Source: Pestalotiopsis fici W106-1 (taxonomy: Eukaryota > Ascomycota > Sordariomycetes > Amphisphaeriales > Sporocadaceae). From it: DNA of 64,000 bases. Position numbers and translations under genes: made by a program. The notes beneath the pieces were generated by a model. It did not search any database, had not been told where the DNA came from, and saw only the letters and a program-made list of their open reading frames with translations. Shown here one piece after another: positions 22,228-32,653 of this stretch. The stretch lies in the NCBI RefSeq assembly GCF_000516985.1, contig NW_006917096.1, forward strand, positions 3,643,606-3,707,605, read 5' to 3'. Numbering within the stretch: position 1 is the first letter of the stretch; the number at the start of each line of letters is the position of its first letter.

Positions 22228-24364
22228 TTATGAAATGCTGAGACTGTATTTGCCGCCAGCGATATCACTAAGGACCGCCACTGATTCTCCAGTAATGTCC
22301 ACCTCGGTCGTGCCGCCGGTCCCCTGAAGCAACAGCTTCGTCCAGCCGGGAGTGACGGCCACCTCAAAGCTTCCCACGGTCCCTTCCGGGGTCTCAAAGG
22401 ATCCGGCAAACCCGCAGGTGCCGTTGCGCCAGTCGACGGCAAATGCGCCCAGCGGCGTCTCGTAGCCGGCCTGGATACTTTCTACTCCACCTAGCGCCGG
22501 CGCAATCTTCCACGTCTGACCTGCTGCAGTGGCGAGCTGGATACCGGCGCCAAGGAAGGAGAGACTCGAGGTTGGACTCGTGGACCAGCCGTGGGCATGG
22601 CTGACGCGAGCATCGCCGTCTGGATAGGCCGGGTACGCCAGGCTGCCGTCAGACGAGTAGCCCTCGATGAAAGTCGAGTTGGTGGTGCGCGGGTCGTCAA
22701 GCATGTAGTCGGCCCACATGAAGCCCACCAGGTCGACCGCCCGGTCGGCCCGCCCGACCTTGTAGTGCGCCTGCACCTCAAAGCCCGTCACGAACGGCGA
22801 GATGGTGATGCCGCCCTCGGGCGCCGGAGCTCCGTACGGCCGGATCCACCGCCCGGCCAGCGCGTCGCTAATGGCTGATGCGCGCGTGCCGTTTGCCACC
22901 CCCGAGAGCACCGCCCAGGCGTTGCCGTCTTGCGGGTGTAGCACCTTTTGCGTATCATTATCCCAATACAGTGATGTCTCGTCATCCCATAGGAGAGCGT
23001 TTGCGGCGCTCGGGATGCCGGCTGCTGATGTTGTCCAGTTGGCCACGTCGCTTGTGTCATTTACAACACCCGCCAACGCCACAGCCTTCTCGAGCGTAAA
23101 GTATAGGATTGAGTTGGCCTAATATGGACAGTCAGTACAGCTCGCTCAACACGGGGTATTGTCTCTGACATACCTCGATGTTGTGGCCACCCATGCCTTT
23201 TCGTAACCAATCGGCAGAAGAAGTCACGTTGGCCAGTCCTGTAGAGTCGATGAACTGGAGCAAGTAATTGACACCTAGTTTGTACTGATCCCAATATGAA
23301 ACTAGGTAATCGAGATCGCTGGTGAACAGATAATAATCGTACAAGTCATTCAGCGTATGGCAGTGATAGGTGAAACTCCACAAGAACAGATCAGGGCTTC
23401 CTGTCTTGTTGCCAACAAACTCGCTGAACGGCTTGCCCGCATATGGAAGGCGGCCGTCAGCTTGTTGCATCACCATGAGCGAGTCAATGCCGTTGCGGAT
23501 GGTATCCAGGCTGTTTGTCGAAACAAAAATTGATGGACCAGAGATGGCGATATCGCCAGGCCAGACAAGCCTGTCTCTCTTGGCGCCATCGACAAGTACC
23601 GATGTGCCGTCTTGAAATTACAGTCAGCAGGTGTACTTTTTCGCCGTCACTTTTGACTCGAATCATGGGATCTTACTAGCAATGGTGTAATTGTACTCCC
23701 ATCCTTCAAGAGGCAGGCCGAGCGAGTTACCCGTGCTCGGGTCAATCGAGCACAGCTGGTTTGTGTAAGCGCCAGCATACCACACACGGTTCAGTTTCTC
23801 ATCACTGCTGTGGAAGTAGCCAGTATATGCTGCCGGATCCGACATTTCAGGAGACGCTGTCCAGTATACGGTGAGATTGGAAATGCTGATTGTGCCGGTA
23901 GCATTGTGGACGACTGTGAGGTAACGGAAACCGCCACGTTGGTGGGCCTTGTCCGCCTCATAGAGACCTGTCCCAGTGAGGTTGAACCAGAGTGGCAGAT
24001 CAACACCCTCATCCTGCGTGGCATCGCAGGTCTCTGCGCTGATCCATTCCGAGCTCTCCGTAAAGGTGATACCAATGTACTCATCATCACCTTCAAGTGA
24101 GTCGATACTAAAGGCGACCGAGCCGGCAATGTTCTTGCCAAAGTCCAGCGTCACATATGAGTCTGGTCCATTGAGCGTGGTCGAAGACTGGCTTGACGGG
24201 TCGACCAGGGCTTCAGCTGCTTGCACATCGCCTCCGGTCTGGCGTACAGACACGGGGCTCAGCGTCCTGGTAGACGGTGCCAGGATGTACTCGCCGAATT
24301 GCACTTCCGCGGCGGCCGAGGTGAGCAGGGCCACCTGCAAGTATGTGGATGTGCCCAGTCTCAT
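22228..24364 (-). CDS. secreted alpha-L-rhamnosidase-like glycoside hydrolase (GH78 type)
   Basis: Three exons (24364-23677, 23610-23174 and 23118-22228) give 671 aa. The start at 24364 gives a signal peptide (MRLGTSTYLQVALLTSAAA); the frame continues 26 codons upstream but would bury it. An N-terminal beta-sandwich region is followed by sequence typical of the catalytic (alpha/alpha)6 barrel: RDRLVWPGDIAIS, NSLDTIRNGIDSLMVMQQADGRLPYAGKP, NDLYDYYLFTSDLDYL, and WDNDTQKVLHPQDGNAWAVL. A C-terminal beta domain follows. The acidic residues in GD and EGYSSDG-type motifs fit GH78 catalysis. It probably removes rhamnose from pectin or glycosides outside the cell. Multiple N-glycosylation sequons are present. 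The exact sugar specificity is not certain. Confidence 0.82.
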
Positions 24365-25626
24365 ATTAGGCGTCAATGATAGATCAAACGGCGATATCTG
24401 CACTACCCAAGTGATGGAACCGGGACACATTTGATGAGACAATATCTCATGACATTATATATGGGCTATGGATACGCCACTAGGATGGCCTCGCAGTATA
24501 GTCGCTCGTTATTTCGGTTTGAATTCGACCGAACGGGGCTCTCACGAGCTATTGAGGCGGAGAACTGTCCGACCCCAGCTGCAGTAATACGACTTAACCT
24601 TGTTCCTCGATCTGGAGATGCTAAGCACCGCCATGAGCATGAGGGATAACCCTGGGGTAGGCAGTCAATCCCCTCCCTTTTCCAAAAGAAGAACCCAGCT
24701 TTTCGTCTGCACGTCTAAAAAGCAAACTCGTCGTCTGATTTTTGCAGAGACAACAGCAGTATTGTATATTGTGAAATCACGCAGGCTTGTTCTCTACCCA
24801 GAGCAGAGCCTCTTCCCAACGTGGCTACCTAATCTCCCGCATGCCAAGACGATCATCCAACGCGCCGAGGTTCGCAAACTTGAAAGACAGTTTGCCGCCA
24901 GCAGCTTTCACCGCTGACCGCGGGATTTGGCCGCGGAATACCCGACTTTTCTTGCCGGAAGCCAGCCCCTGGCACGCACCACCCTCCTCGCCATCATGTG
25001 CGGTCAAGTATCGCAATTTACCGTGCCATTTCGTCCCAGAGTGATGGCATCCACCCATTACCAATCCATACCTATTACCCCGCGTTGTCGTGCAGGCAAA
25101 AGCTGGGGCGGGAATTCCGGGGATCTGTTGTGTGGGGGTCGGAAAACCTGGGGGGATCTCAAATTTGACCTCGCTTAGCAAGGGGGGCAGTATCTTATTA
25201 CGACTTGAAAGTATGGTTGGTACCGGATTCCTGGTACCCAGTGGATTTGATGATTCCCAGCAGGCCACAAAGTTCTGAATTATCGTTTGATCGACCTCGA
25301 AACATTATGTCGTCGTACATATACTTCAGGATGCAGTGAAAACTCTTTGATAATTTGTGCTACATTAGCAGAAAAAGGCGTAGTGGAGACGACGCCTGCC
25401 AAGCTAATATTTGCGGCTATACTACTCCGCATCACAACTCATTTTCACACTCGGCAGGGCCATATGACATCATGGATAGTGCTCAACGGGATGATACGAG
25501 GCGAGCATGTTGTGAATCATGGAATTGATTTGTGAAAGCAGCGAATAACAGCTATTGGTACAAGGATTATACTACTTCGAAATCATTAATCATAAAATCA
25601 TTGCGTCCTTGGCGATTCTCCCCCGC
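24365..25626. other. intergenic, no gene seen
   Basis: 1.26 kb between the rhamnosidase start and the 3' end of the low-complexity gene. Open frames on both strands around 24600-25270 overlap each other and lack protein character. Confidence 0.5.
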
Positions 25627-27219
25627 TCATCCCATGCGGTACACGGCGTCCTTGCGGAAATGCCGGGAGATGTCGTTGTCGACACCGCAATTGTAGCACT
25701 TGTGAAAGACCTTGGCGCCTTGGTGTCCGGGGCCGTAATGTTCACCGCTGGGGCCAATCACCTTGCCCAAGTCGGGCTCGGGTGGATTCAGTCTCAGGCC
25801 GTACTGAGAGCCGCGGTTGTTGTTGTTGTTGTTGTTGAGATCCTCGTCGCCTTGTCCAAGCCCCGAATCACGCATTTGAGACTTTTGACCAAGAGGCGTC
25901 TCGGAAGAACGCATGTTGCCCATGCCGCCCGACGCTTGCGCCGGACTGCCGGTGCCCATGGAGTTGCGGGATGCTTGATTGCGGCTTTGGGCATAGGAAT
26001 CCGTCATGCCCTGGCCGGGACTCTGGCCGGATGGAATATCATCGCGAAGGCGAATGGGGATATCGTTTCCAACTCCTGCGCCCTGGTCGTTTCCTGACTG
26101 CCCGGTGCCATAGGGATCCAGCATGCTTGTTCTAGCACCCGTATCCATCTTGTTGGGGCTTCCTGGATCCAGTCTGCTGACGTATTGCGGGTTGCCGTAT
26201 CGAGGTTTTCCACCACCGAGTTCTTGCTCTTGTTGACGGTTGGCCATTTGAGAAGCACCAAGTCCAGCAGCTGCGCCAGTACCCGCAACAGCTCCGATTC
26301 CGCCCATGCCGCGATCAGAACCGCCCATTGGTGTGTCGTAGTTATTCATCTTCTGGTCACGGAAAGTGTTGCCAGACTCCATGGGGCGTTGAGGCAGGTT
26401 GGAAGCCCCGCCTGGAGCCATCGAGGTGTTCATTGGAGTAGTACTATACTCACCACGACCAGACGGGCCACCTGTCGCGCTGCCTGGCATGCCACTGGTC
26501 ATACCACTGGCCATACCACCAGCCATACCACCGGCCATACCACCGGTCATGCCACTGCCAGCCATCCGATTGCCAGTCATGCCGCTACTGGGCATATCAC
26601 CTCCCAGATTTTCTTGTCTCCCACCTTGCAGCATAACAGGCGCTCCGGCTGAGCCCATGCCATCGCCGGGCGGAATGTTGTTGTATCTTGCGTTAATCTC
26701 GCTAGCTGGCATGTTATCAGGGCGGTCAAGATTACCGGGACGGTCAAAGGTACCCAGTACACCCGCTCCGGGACCAGATGCCGCCGCACCCGCTCGCTCG
26801 GCGTCTCCCCAGTAGGGGTCTTGTTGTTGCTGTTGTCCTTTGCGAAGAACATTACCACCATTTCTAATAGCTCCAGTCTGGCTAGGCAAACCTTTGCGGG
26901 TTAAGCCAGGCTCTCGTTGAGAACCCGGAATCTCGTGGCTGTGACGGCCCGCGACGCCCGCAGCCGCTGCAGGACCACCGGCTCCGGCTGCGCTGGATGA
27001 GCCATAGGTGTAATCGGCTGAGTTTCTCCCGGGAAGTGACTCGGTTCCCCCTGTGGCTCTGGGATCCACGATATTGTTGCCGTACTTGTCGATCCGGTTG
27101 AAGCTGCGAGGCACGTCTTCGTTTGCATAGGCTCCGGGGCCCTTGCGATGCTCCGAGCCATGATGATGGCGTGGCTCCTCGTCCGTGAGTACTTTCTTAA
27201 TTTTGCTGCCGATACCCAT
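25627..27219 (-). CDS. low-complexity disordered protein with C-terminal CxxC motif
   Basis: A single 530-codon exon starts MGIGSKIKKVLTDEE, an amphipathic N-terminus, then PGAYANEDVPRSFN. Most of the protein is Gly/Met/Pro/Ser/Asn-rich and disordered, with a run of degenerate GGM(A/T) repeats, a five-Gln tract and a seven-Asn tract. The last 35 residues are ordered: GPGHQGAKVFHKCYNCGVDNDIS followed by DAVYRMG. The CYNC pair may bind metal. Proteins with a similar N-terminus (M-G-x-G-S/T-K-x-K) and PGAY motif are common in filamentous fungi and uncharacterised. No function can be assigned. No signal peptide or TM helix is seen, so an intracellular location is likely. Confidence 0.75.
   Translation of the reverse strand: MGIGSKIKKVLTDEEPRHHHGSEHRKGPGAYANEDVPRSFNRIDKYGNNIVDPRATGGTESLPGRNSADYTYGSSSAAGAGGPAAAAGVAGRHSHEIPGSQREPGLTRKGLPSQTGAIRNGGNVLRKGQQQQQDPYWGDAERAGAAASGPGAGVLGTFDRPGNLDRPDNMPASEINARYNNIPPGDGMGSAGAPVMLQGGRQENLGGDMPSSGMTGNRMAGSGMTGGMAGGMAGGMASGMTSGMPGSATGGPSGRGEYSTTPMNTSMAPGGASNLPQRPMESGNTFRDQKMNNYDTPMGGSDRGMGGIGAVAGTGAAAGLGASQMANRQQEQELGGGKPRYGNPQYVSRLDPGSPNKMDTGARTSMLDPYGTGQSGNDQGAGVGNDIPIRLRDDIPSGQSPGQGMTDSYAQSRNQASRNSMGTGSPAQASGGMGNMRSSETPLGQKSQMRDSGLGQGDEDLNNNNNNNRGSQYGLRLNPPEPDLGKVIGPSGEHYGPGHQGAKVFHKCYNCGVDNDISRHFRKDAVYRMG
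25816..25836 (-). repeat. AAC trinucleotide repeat coding poly-Asn
   Basis: Seven perfect copies of GTT on the plus strand (AAC on the coding strand) within the low-complexity gene, giving seven Asn. Length variation between strains would be expected. Confidence 0.85.
26481..26586 (-). repeat. degenerate tandem repeat coding Gly-Met-(Ala/Thr) units
   Basis: Imperfect 9-12-bp units of the CCACCGGTCAT/ACCACTGGCCATA type recur about ten times inside the low-complexity gene. They produce repeated GMA/GMT/GMP tripeptides, probably by slippage. Confidence 0.75.
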
Positions 27220-28646
27220 TGTGTAAGATTGAGTTGAATATGTGAATTGTGCGAAAGCAATATTGTCAATGGTTGCTGGAGCTGAAAATGTCGCTGAAGA
27301 ATGGAGCTGGATTTAAGCTTTAATTCGAACAGACGCAACCTGTATTATATCTGCGGCCATCGTTATAGCTTCAATCCCTGGTACGTCATAACAGCTAACC
27401 AATTTAGCTTGTGGGAAATCACTCAGCATGACTTTGTGTCATGGGAGTGACATCAATTACCCGTATACTAGACACAGGGCAGTCAGACTGCAACCAACCG
27501 CCTTGCGGCCGCCGGCTGGAGGCACGTATCTTTGCGAATGTCCTGGTGTCACAAGCAAAAAAACGAAGAGGCATCCTGTTTTGACTCGGTCGGTCGCATG
27601 TTATCAGTCGTAACTAAACCTGCTTTGACAGCCAAATCACAATTCGAGATCTGTAACTAGGTTGACGTGCCAGAGCGGTCTGAAAGTTGAACGAATAGAG
27701 TTGCGAGCCTTTCGTCATGACAACTGCACAGCGCAAACTCTACTGCAACTTGATGTCAGAGCCGCGGAGCTAACAGACAAAGTCCCCAGACTCCAGACAA
27801 GTCCAGAATGATTCCTGGTATGCCTTGGAATACCAAGTGGGACTGCCGTTCTGGCCGAGATAATCGCATTCTCAACGGTTCGGAGAATTATCATGTGGAC
27901 CGCGGTCCGCAGAGGTAGTGCCCAGGTAGTGCGGGAGACTGGTATCGCATCAAGCGGAAGACAGCCGGCAGGGCTTACGGCTGTATTATCCACACGATAT
28001 GTAGTAGTCTATCCATCAATAGACTGGAGATGGGCAGCTGAAGATCTATCACTGACCAGATATGGTGCACTCGTTCGCCAGAGATACCGAGGCAGGCTCA
28101 GGGTTCAGAAGCGCATAGCCCAGACAGCTGCCATGATTATAGTTGGCCAGTTGTGCAAGAAGGGTCATAGACTAACTACATTATTCCAGGACTCTGAGAA
28201 AACCCCCACTAGACAGATAGCTTTGCAAATACATGACTCGATCCATCTCCAACCAACATAGTTGCACCAAAAATTACCTGTAGGCGGTGCTTCTAGTAAT
28301 GACGAGGGGAACAGCCGGTTTCATTCTCCTTATGGCCTGGTTTCAGTATAGTATACTAAGCTATATTGTACTGTGATCAATTTGGGAAGACGTACTGCTT
28401 CATGTAAACTGCTCTTGTGGTTCAAGTCTAGCATGTGAGCAGAAACCAATCCGGCAGGGCACCTCTTGCCATGGCAGCCAATTCATCTATACGTATGTCG
28501 AGTTCAATTATATGATGTAAATAAAATCTCATGGTTAAGAAGATTGTTGCAAGGCATGCTTGTAAATCATGACCATGGCAAAACCCCACGTGAAAATTAT
28601 GTCGGCATGAATATCGGGTTGAGCTACAAGTTGCATCACTTGTATC
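27220..28646. other. intergenic, no gene seen
   Basis: 1.4 kb. A 122-codon frame on the plus strand at 27893-28261 has no recognisable motif and is not supported. Confidence 0.5.
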
Positions 28647-29902
28647 TCATTCGTCCCAGATCACTGCGCTGAGTCCATCTTCGCCTCCATCTGTTCCAGG
28701 AGTTGCAATGGCCAAGTTGGCAACAAGATCTCCAAGTTTACCAGTGGATGCATCGCGCTGAATAATTGCCACATTCGACGACGTTTGCCCTCCGACAGCC
28801 ACCAGCGTGCCAGCCTTGTTAATGGCAAAAGTGCGCGGGTACCAGGCGTGGGCATTGGTGGCCTCGACAAACGTGATGGCACCGCTGGCGGCGTCGATGC
28901 TGTACGTCACAATCGAGTCCTCCTTGGCCCCAAATGTCTTGTCGTTGCGGTTTACAGCGTACAGAAAGTTGCCCGACACGTGGACCTCGGCCGCCTTGGA
29001 CCCGGTCGGCGCCGTCTTGCCCTCGGCGTAGGTTGAGAGGGTCTGCGTCTTGCTGAGCGTCAGACAGCCTGAGCTCGGATACGTGGCCTTCCACGCCGAG
29101 ACCGAGTTGCCCAGCTCGTTCACCGTGTACAGCATTTGCCCGTCGGTGGATCCGGACTTGGGAGCCCACCAGGTTCCATGCCGAGGCCCGTCGCCGGCGC
29201 CTGCCTCGCCGGGTGTGCAAGCTGCCAGCTGTCCACTAGTAGCATCAATGCTGAATATGCGAACGAGGTCGGCACCGAGATCTGGCGCAATCAGATATTT
29301 GCTCGTCGGATCAGTAATGACCGAGTGTGGATGCGGAGCCGTCTGCCGACTCTTGTTGGGCCCCGGAGCGGACATGTTGAACTTTTGCGTCTGCAATACC
29401 TGAGTACCTGAAGTCAGGGGAAGCTTAAACGTAGTAAGCGTAGATGCGTCACTGAAAGATCGAGTTAGCCATTAGATATATGCAGGAAAATCTAGATCTA
29501 GACTCACTATTCTACAGTAGCAACAAAGCCACGTCCATCTGAACCTCCGTAAAACGATCCATGGACTTCGCCGCCCTTGGTCTTGGCTTGGCCCGTCTGC
29601 TTGAGGGAGCCGTCCGTGTTGACAGAATAAGTAGTTGCAACTCCGCCGCTGATGCCCTGTTGGCCCGCACCAGATTCGTCGAAGCAGTACAGCGTGCCAG
29701 TATCGGAATCGAGCTCGAGCCAAGTGGGCATCTTGCCACATCCGCCTGTCGAGGAGGTCGATTTCAATGTACCGGTACTGCCATTGACTGCCAAGTCGAG
29801 CGAGTAGACCTGTCCAGTGTAGTGCGAAGCCAGAAGCTTCTCAGCCAACGCGCCTGGCACAAGGCCGAGGGCTGATAGTACCAGTGATGTGAAAAGTGGC
29901 AT
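28647..29902 (-). CDS. secreted seven-bladed beta-propeller lactonase / carboxy-cis,cis-muconate cyclase-like
   Basis: Two exons (29902-29508 and 29451-28647) give 399 aa. An N-terminal signal peptide (MPLFTSLVLSALGLVPGALA) precedes repeated blade motifs of the lactonase family: GGCGKMPTWLELDSDTGTLYC, HPHSVITDPTSKYLIAPDLGADLVRIF, LYTVNELGNSVSAW and FLYAVNRNDKTF. The family includes 6-phosphogluconolactonase-like and muconate-lactonising enzymes; secreted fungal members are mostly uncharacterised. It lies head-to-head with a secreted oligosaccharide oxidase gene (949 bp between starts) that makes aldonolactones. Hydrolysis of those lactones is a reasonable inference, but activity on aromatic-derived lactones is also possible. 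Confidence 0.87.
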
Positions 29903-30850
29903 GATCGAGGCTGGGTGAATTTCAGAGGTGTAAATGCAGTGAAGAGAAAGGAGAAATCACCAAGACACTAGCATAGAATTCTACACTTGTGCGTCTTGGG
30001 ACAAGGACATGAGACTTGTTGGTCGAAGCAATTGCTGCTTTTCATCAAGATCTCAACAAAAAGACACGTGAGCTGGTGTCTGTATCTCCAGGTCCTGCTA
30101 TGCAGAGCTTTTACCCGTTTCGGCCGGGTCGCGTCGCAAATTGATTCATGTTATTGAGCCTCCGTACACGGATACGGCTAGATTCGGAGCATCGTTGCGG
30201 CAGCCTGAGGGATCGCCTCAAGCATGAGCGATGATACCTAAGCCTTGCGGCTAATTGGCAACTTACCCGCGATCCGAGAAACGGCCAAGCAAACAGGCGC
30301 CTGTTGAAGTCCACACACAGTCGCCAATATTGATGTCACCGGGGCAGTGGAATGATTAACCCGGCAAGAGGAATTTTCACAAGCGTGTTTCTTCCATTCT
30401 CCCTGTGCAACGTTCCAATTACAATGGAATCCACCCGTCAGGATCAGCATAATTGCTATATTATACCCAAATTATTCTGACAAGACCCCGGGTAGCGAAA
30501 GACGGGGGAAAATTTGGCACGTCGAGTGACTCGCGTTATCTTCCCCAACCCAACGAACGGATGTACGGCGCTTCCTCGTATGTTGACATTCGATGAGCAA
30601 CATTGATTCGGATATGATATCCGGGATTCCAGCTGCTGAGAGGCGGCGAATTTGTTGCATCACGAGGTTTGGATGGATGCTATTAAGGGTCCTCATTACT
30701 GGAGCCATCTGCTCGATCGAGTCGTAGTCGTAGTGCCTCGAGTTCAGTGTTGAGTCAATTCGAAACAACGTCGCGATACAGTGGAATACTCTTGTGTTTC
30801 GCAGATAGCTTGCACAGCCGTTCGGCCTAGACGACAACAATCAGACCTAG
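29903..30850. promoter_or_regulatory. divergent promoter between lactonase-like and AA7 oxidase genes
   Basis: This 948-bp interval has no gene and must carry both promoters. It holds one CCG-N4-CGG inverted triplet at 30162-30171, the spacing class bound by some Zn2Cys6 factors. That single match could be chance. Confidence 0.5.
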
Positions 30851-32481
30851 ATGCATTTCCTCGCAACCGCCTGCGTATGCCTGTTGGCAGCGCTGACGCA
30901 GGCCACGGCAATCAACAAGCGCGCTGCCCTGGACGACTGCCTCAGCTCGGCCCTGGTGCCCGTCGATGCTGCCGGCTCGGCCGATTGGAAAGCCGACGCC
31001 GCACCTTATAACCCGCGTCTGACCTATACGCCCGTGGCAATTGCCGTACCGACCAAGGTTGAACACATCCAGTCTGCCGTGTCATGCGCTGCCAAAGTAG
31101 GAGTCAAGATCAATGCAAAGTCCGGCGGTCACAGCTACGCCTCGCTTGGGTTCGGCGGCGAGGACGGCCACTTGATGGTGCAGCTAGATCGCATGTATAA
31201 TGTGACACTGGATAAGACAACCAATATTGCAACGGTCCAGGCTGGAGCGAGATTAGGCCATGTCGCGACGGAGCTCTATAATCAGGGGCAGCGAGCTGTT
31301 GCACATGGAACCTGTCCTGGGTATGTTGTTCATCTCTCCATCCCCTCAATAGTCTGACAATAAATCAAAGTCGTGTGGATTTCATAAACTGACGTCGATG
31401 CCAGCGTTGGAGTCTCGGGCCATGCGCTCCATGGGGGCTTTGGTATGAGCTCACATTTGCATGGTTTGGCCCTTGACTGGATTGTGGGCATGACCGTGGT
31501 GCTGGCTAACGGGACAGTTGCGCACTGCTCGGCGACGGAGAATGCGGATCTGTTCTGGGCCATGCGCGGAGCCGGCTCCAATTTTGGCATTGCGGCGTCG
31601 TACGAGTTTGATACCTTTGCCGCTCCAACGAGCGTGACTGTCTTCTCGGCCTCGCTTCCCCTGACCAAGGCCAATGGAGCCACCGGGCTCGGTGCCCTCG
31701 ATGACTACGCTCGCAACACCATGCCGGCTGAGCTCAACATGCGCGTCTTTGCTTCATCTTACTTCACCAACCTCGAAGGGCAGTTTTTCGGAGATGCCAC
31801 CGGGCTCGCCGCTGCCTTGGCGCCGCTGCTCAACAAGACGGGCGGCTCAATATCGCAGTCGCAGAGTATGGGCTGGTTGGATGCCTTGTCGCACTATGCC
31901 AATGGAAAACTCGATGTAACACATCCGTATTCGCTGGTAGGTTTCTCTCCCACTCCCAATGGGTCACTGTCTATTTGCTCACTTGAATATGTGAATAGCA
32001 AGAGACAATCTACGCCAAGAGTCTGGAGCTCAAGGGACTCAATGGGACGGCGGCGACCAACTTCGTCAACTATTGGTTTGATGTGGCCAAGAAAGTATCG
32101 ACGCGGTCTTGGTACTTTCAGCTGGATTTTCACGGGGGCAAGACGTCAGCCATTGCCAACGCCACCCGCACGGCGTCATCGTCGTATGCTCATCGCGACA
32201 AGCTGTTCCTCATCCAGTTTTATGACCGCCAGTATAGCGGCGCGTACCCGGCCGACGGTTACTCGTTCCTCGATGGCTGGGTCGCCAATGTTACCGCGGC
32301 ACTCACTCCTGCCGACTGGGGTATGTACATCAACTATGCCGACTCGAGCCTCAACCGCACGACGGCGCAGAACGTCTACTATGGAGCGAGCTTGCCAAGG
32401 CTGCAACGGATAAAGGCTGCCGTTGACCCGAACGAGCTTTTCTACTACCCACAGTCAGTCCAGCCAAATGCCGCAGCCTAA
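30851..32481 (+). CDS. secreted FAD-linked oligosaccharide oxidase (AA7, glucooligosaccharide-oxidase type)
   Basis: Three exons (30851-31320, 31405-31936 and 31999-32481) give 494 aa. A signal peptide (MHFLATACVCLLAALTQATA) and a KR site at 23-24 precede a PCMH FAD-binding domain. His94 in SGGHSYAS and Cys155 in GTCPGVGVSGH are placed like the two residues that doubly anchor FAD in glucooligosaccharide oxidase; their spacing (61) nearly equals that enzyme's. A BBE-type C-terminus ends with NVYYGASLPRLQRIKAAVDPN. The enzyme should oxidise the reducing end of oligosaccharides to 1,5-lactones with release of H2O2. It is divergent from a secreted lactonase-like gene and convergent with an amino-acid permease. 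Sugar preference cannot be read from sequence. Confidence 0.92.
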
Positions 32482-32653
32482 ATGTCCAAATAAATCACGA
32501 TGAAGACTTGGGATACATTTCATTGAACACAAGTATTGAGATTGAAGTTAAAATAATGTGCATTTGTCCTCACTACATGTGATGTCGAAAATTTGTCGTG
32601 TTGAGATTGTTATCGTCGTGGTTTCCGGCCACAATGACTGGATTCTTTTGCCC

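Noticed and set aside
25555..26815. Plus-strand frames opposite the low-complexity gene (up to 180 codons)
   Set aside because: Mirror frames of repetitive codons on the minus strand.
27893..28261. 122-codon plus-strand frame
   Set aside because: No recognisable domain or good start; likely chance.
28400..28450. tRNA-like T-arm sequence GGTTCAAGTCT
   Set aside because: No matching D-arm, anticodon arm or acceptor stem could be folded around it.
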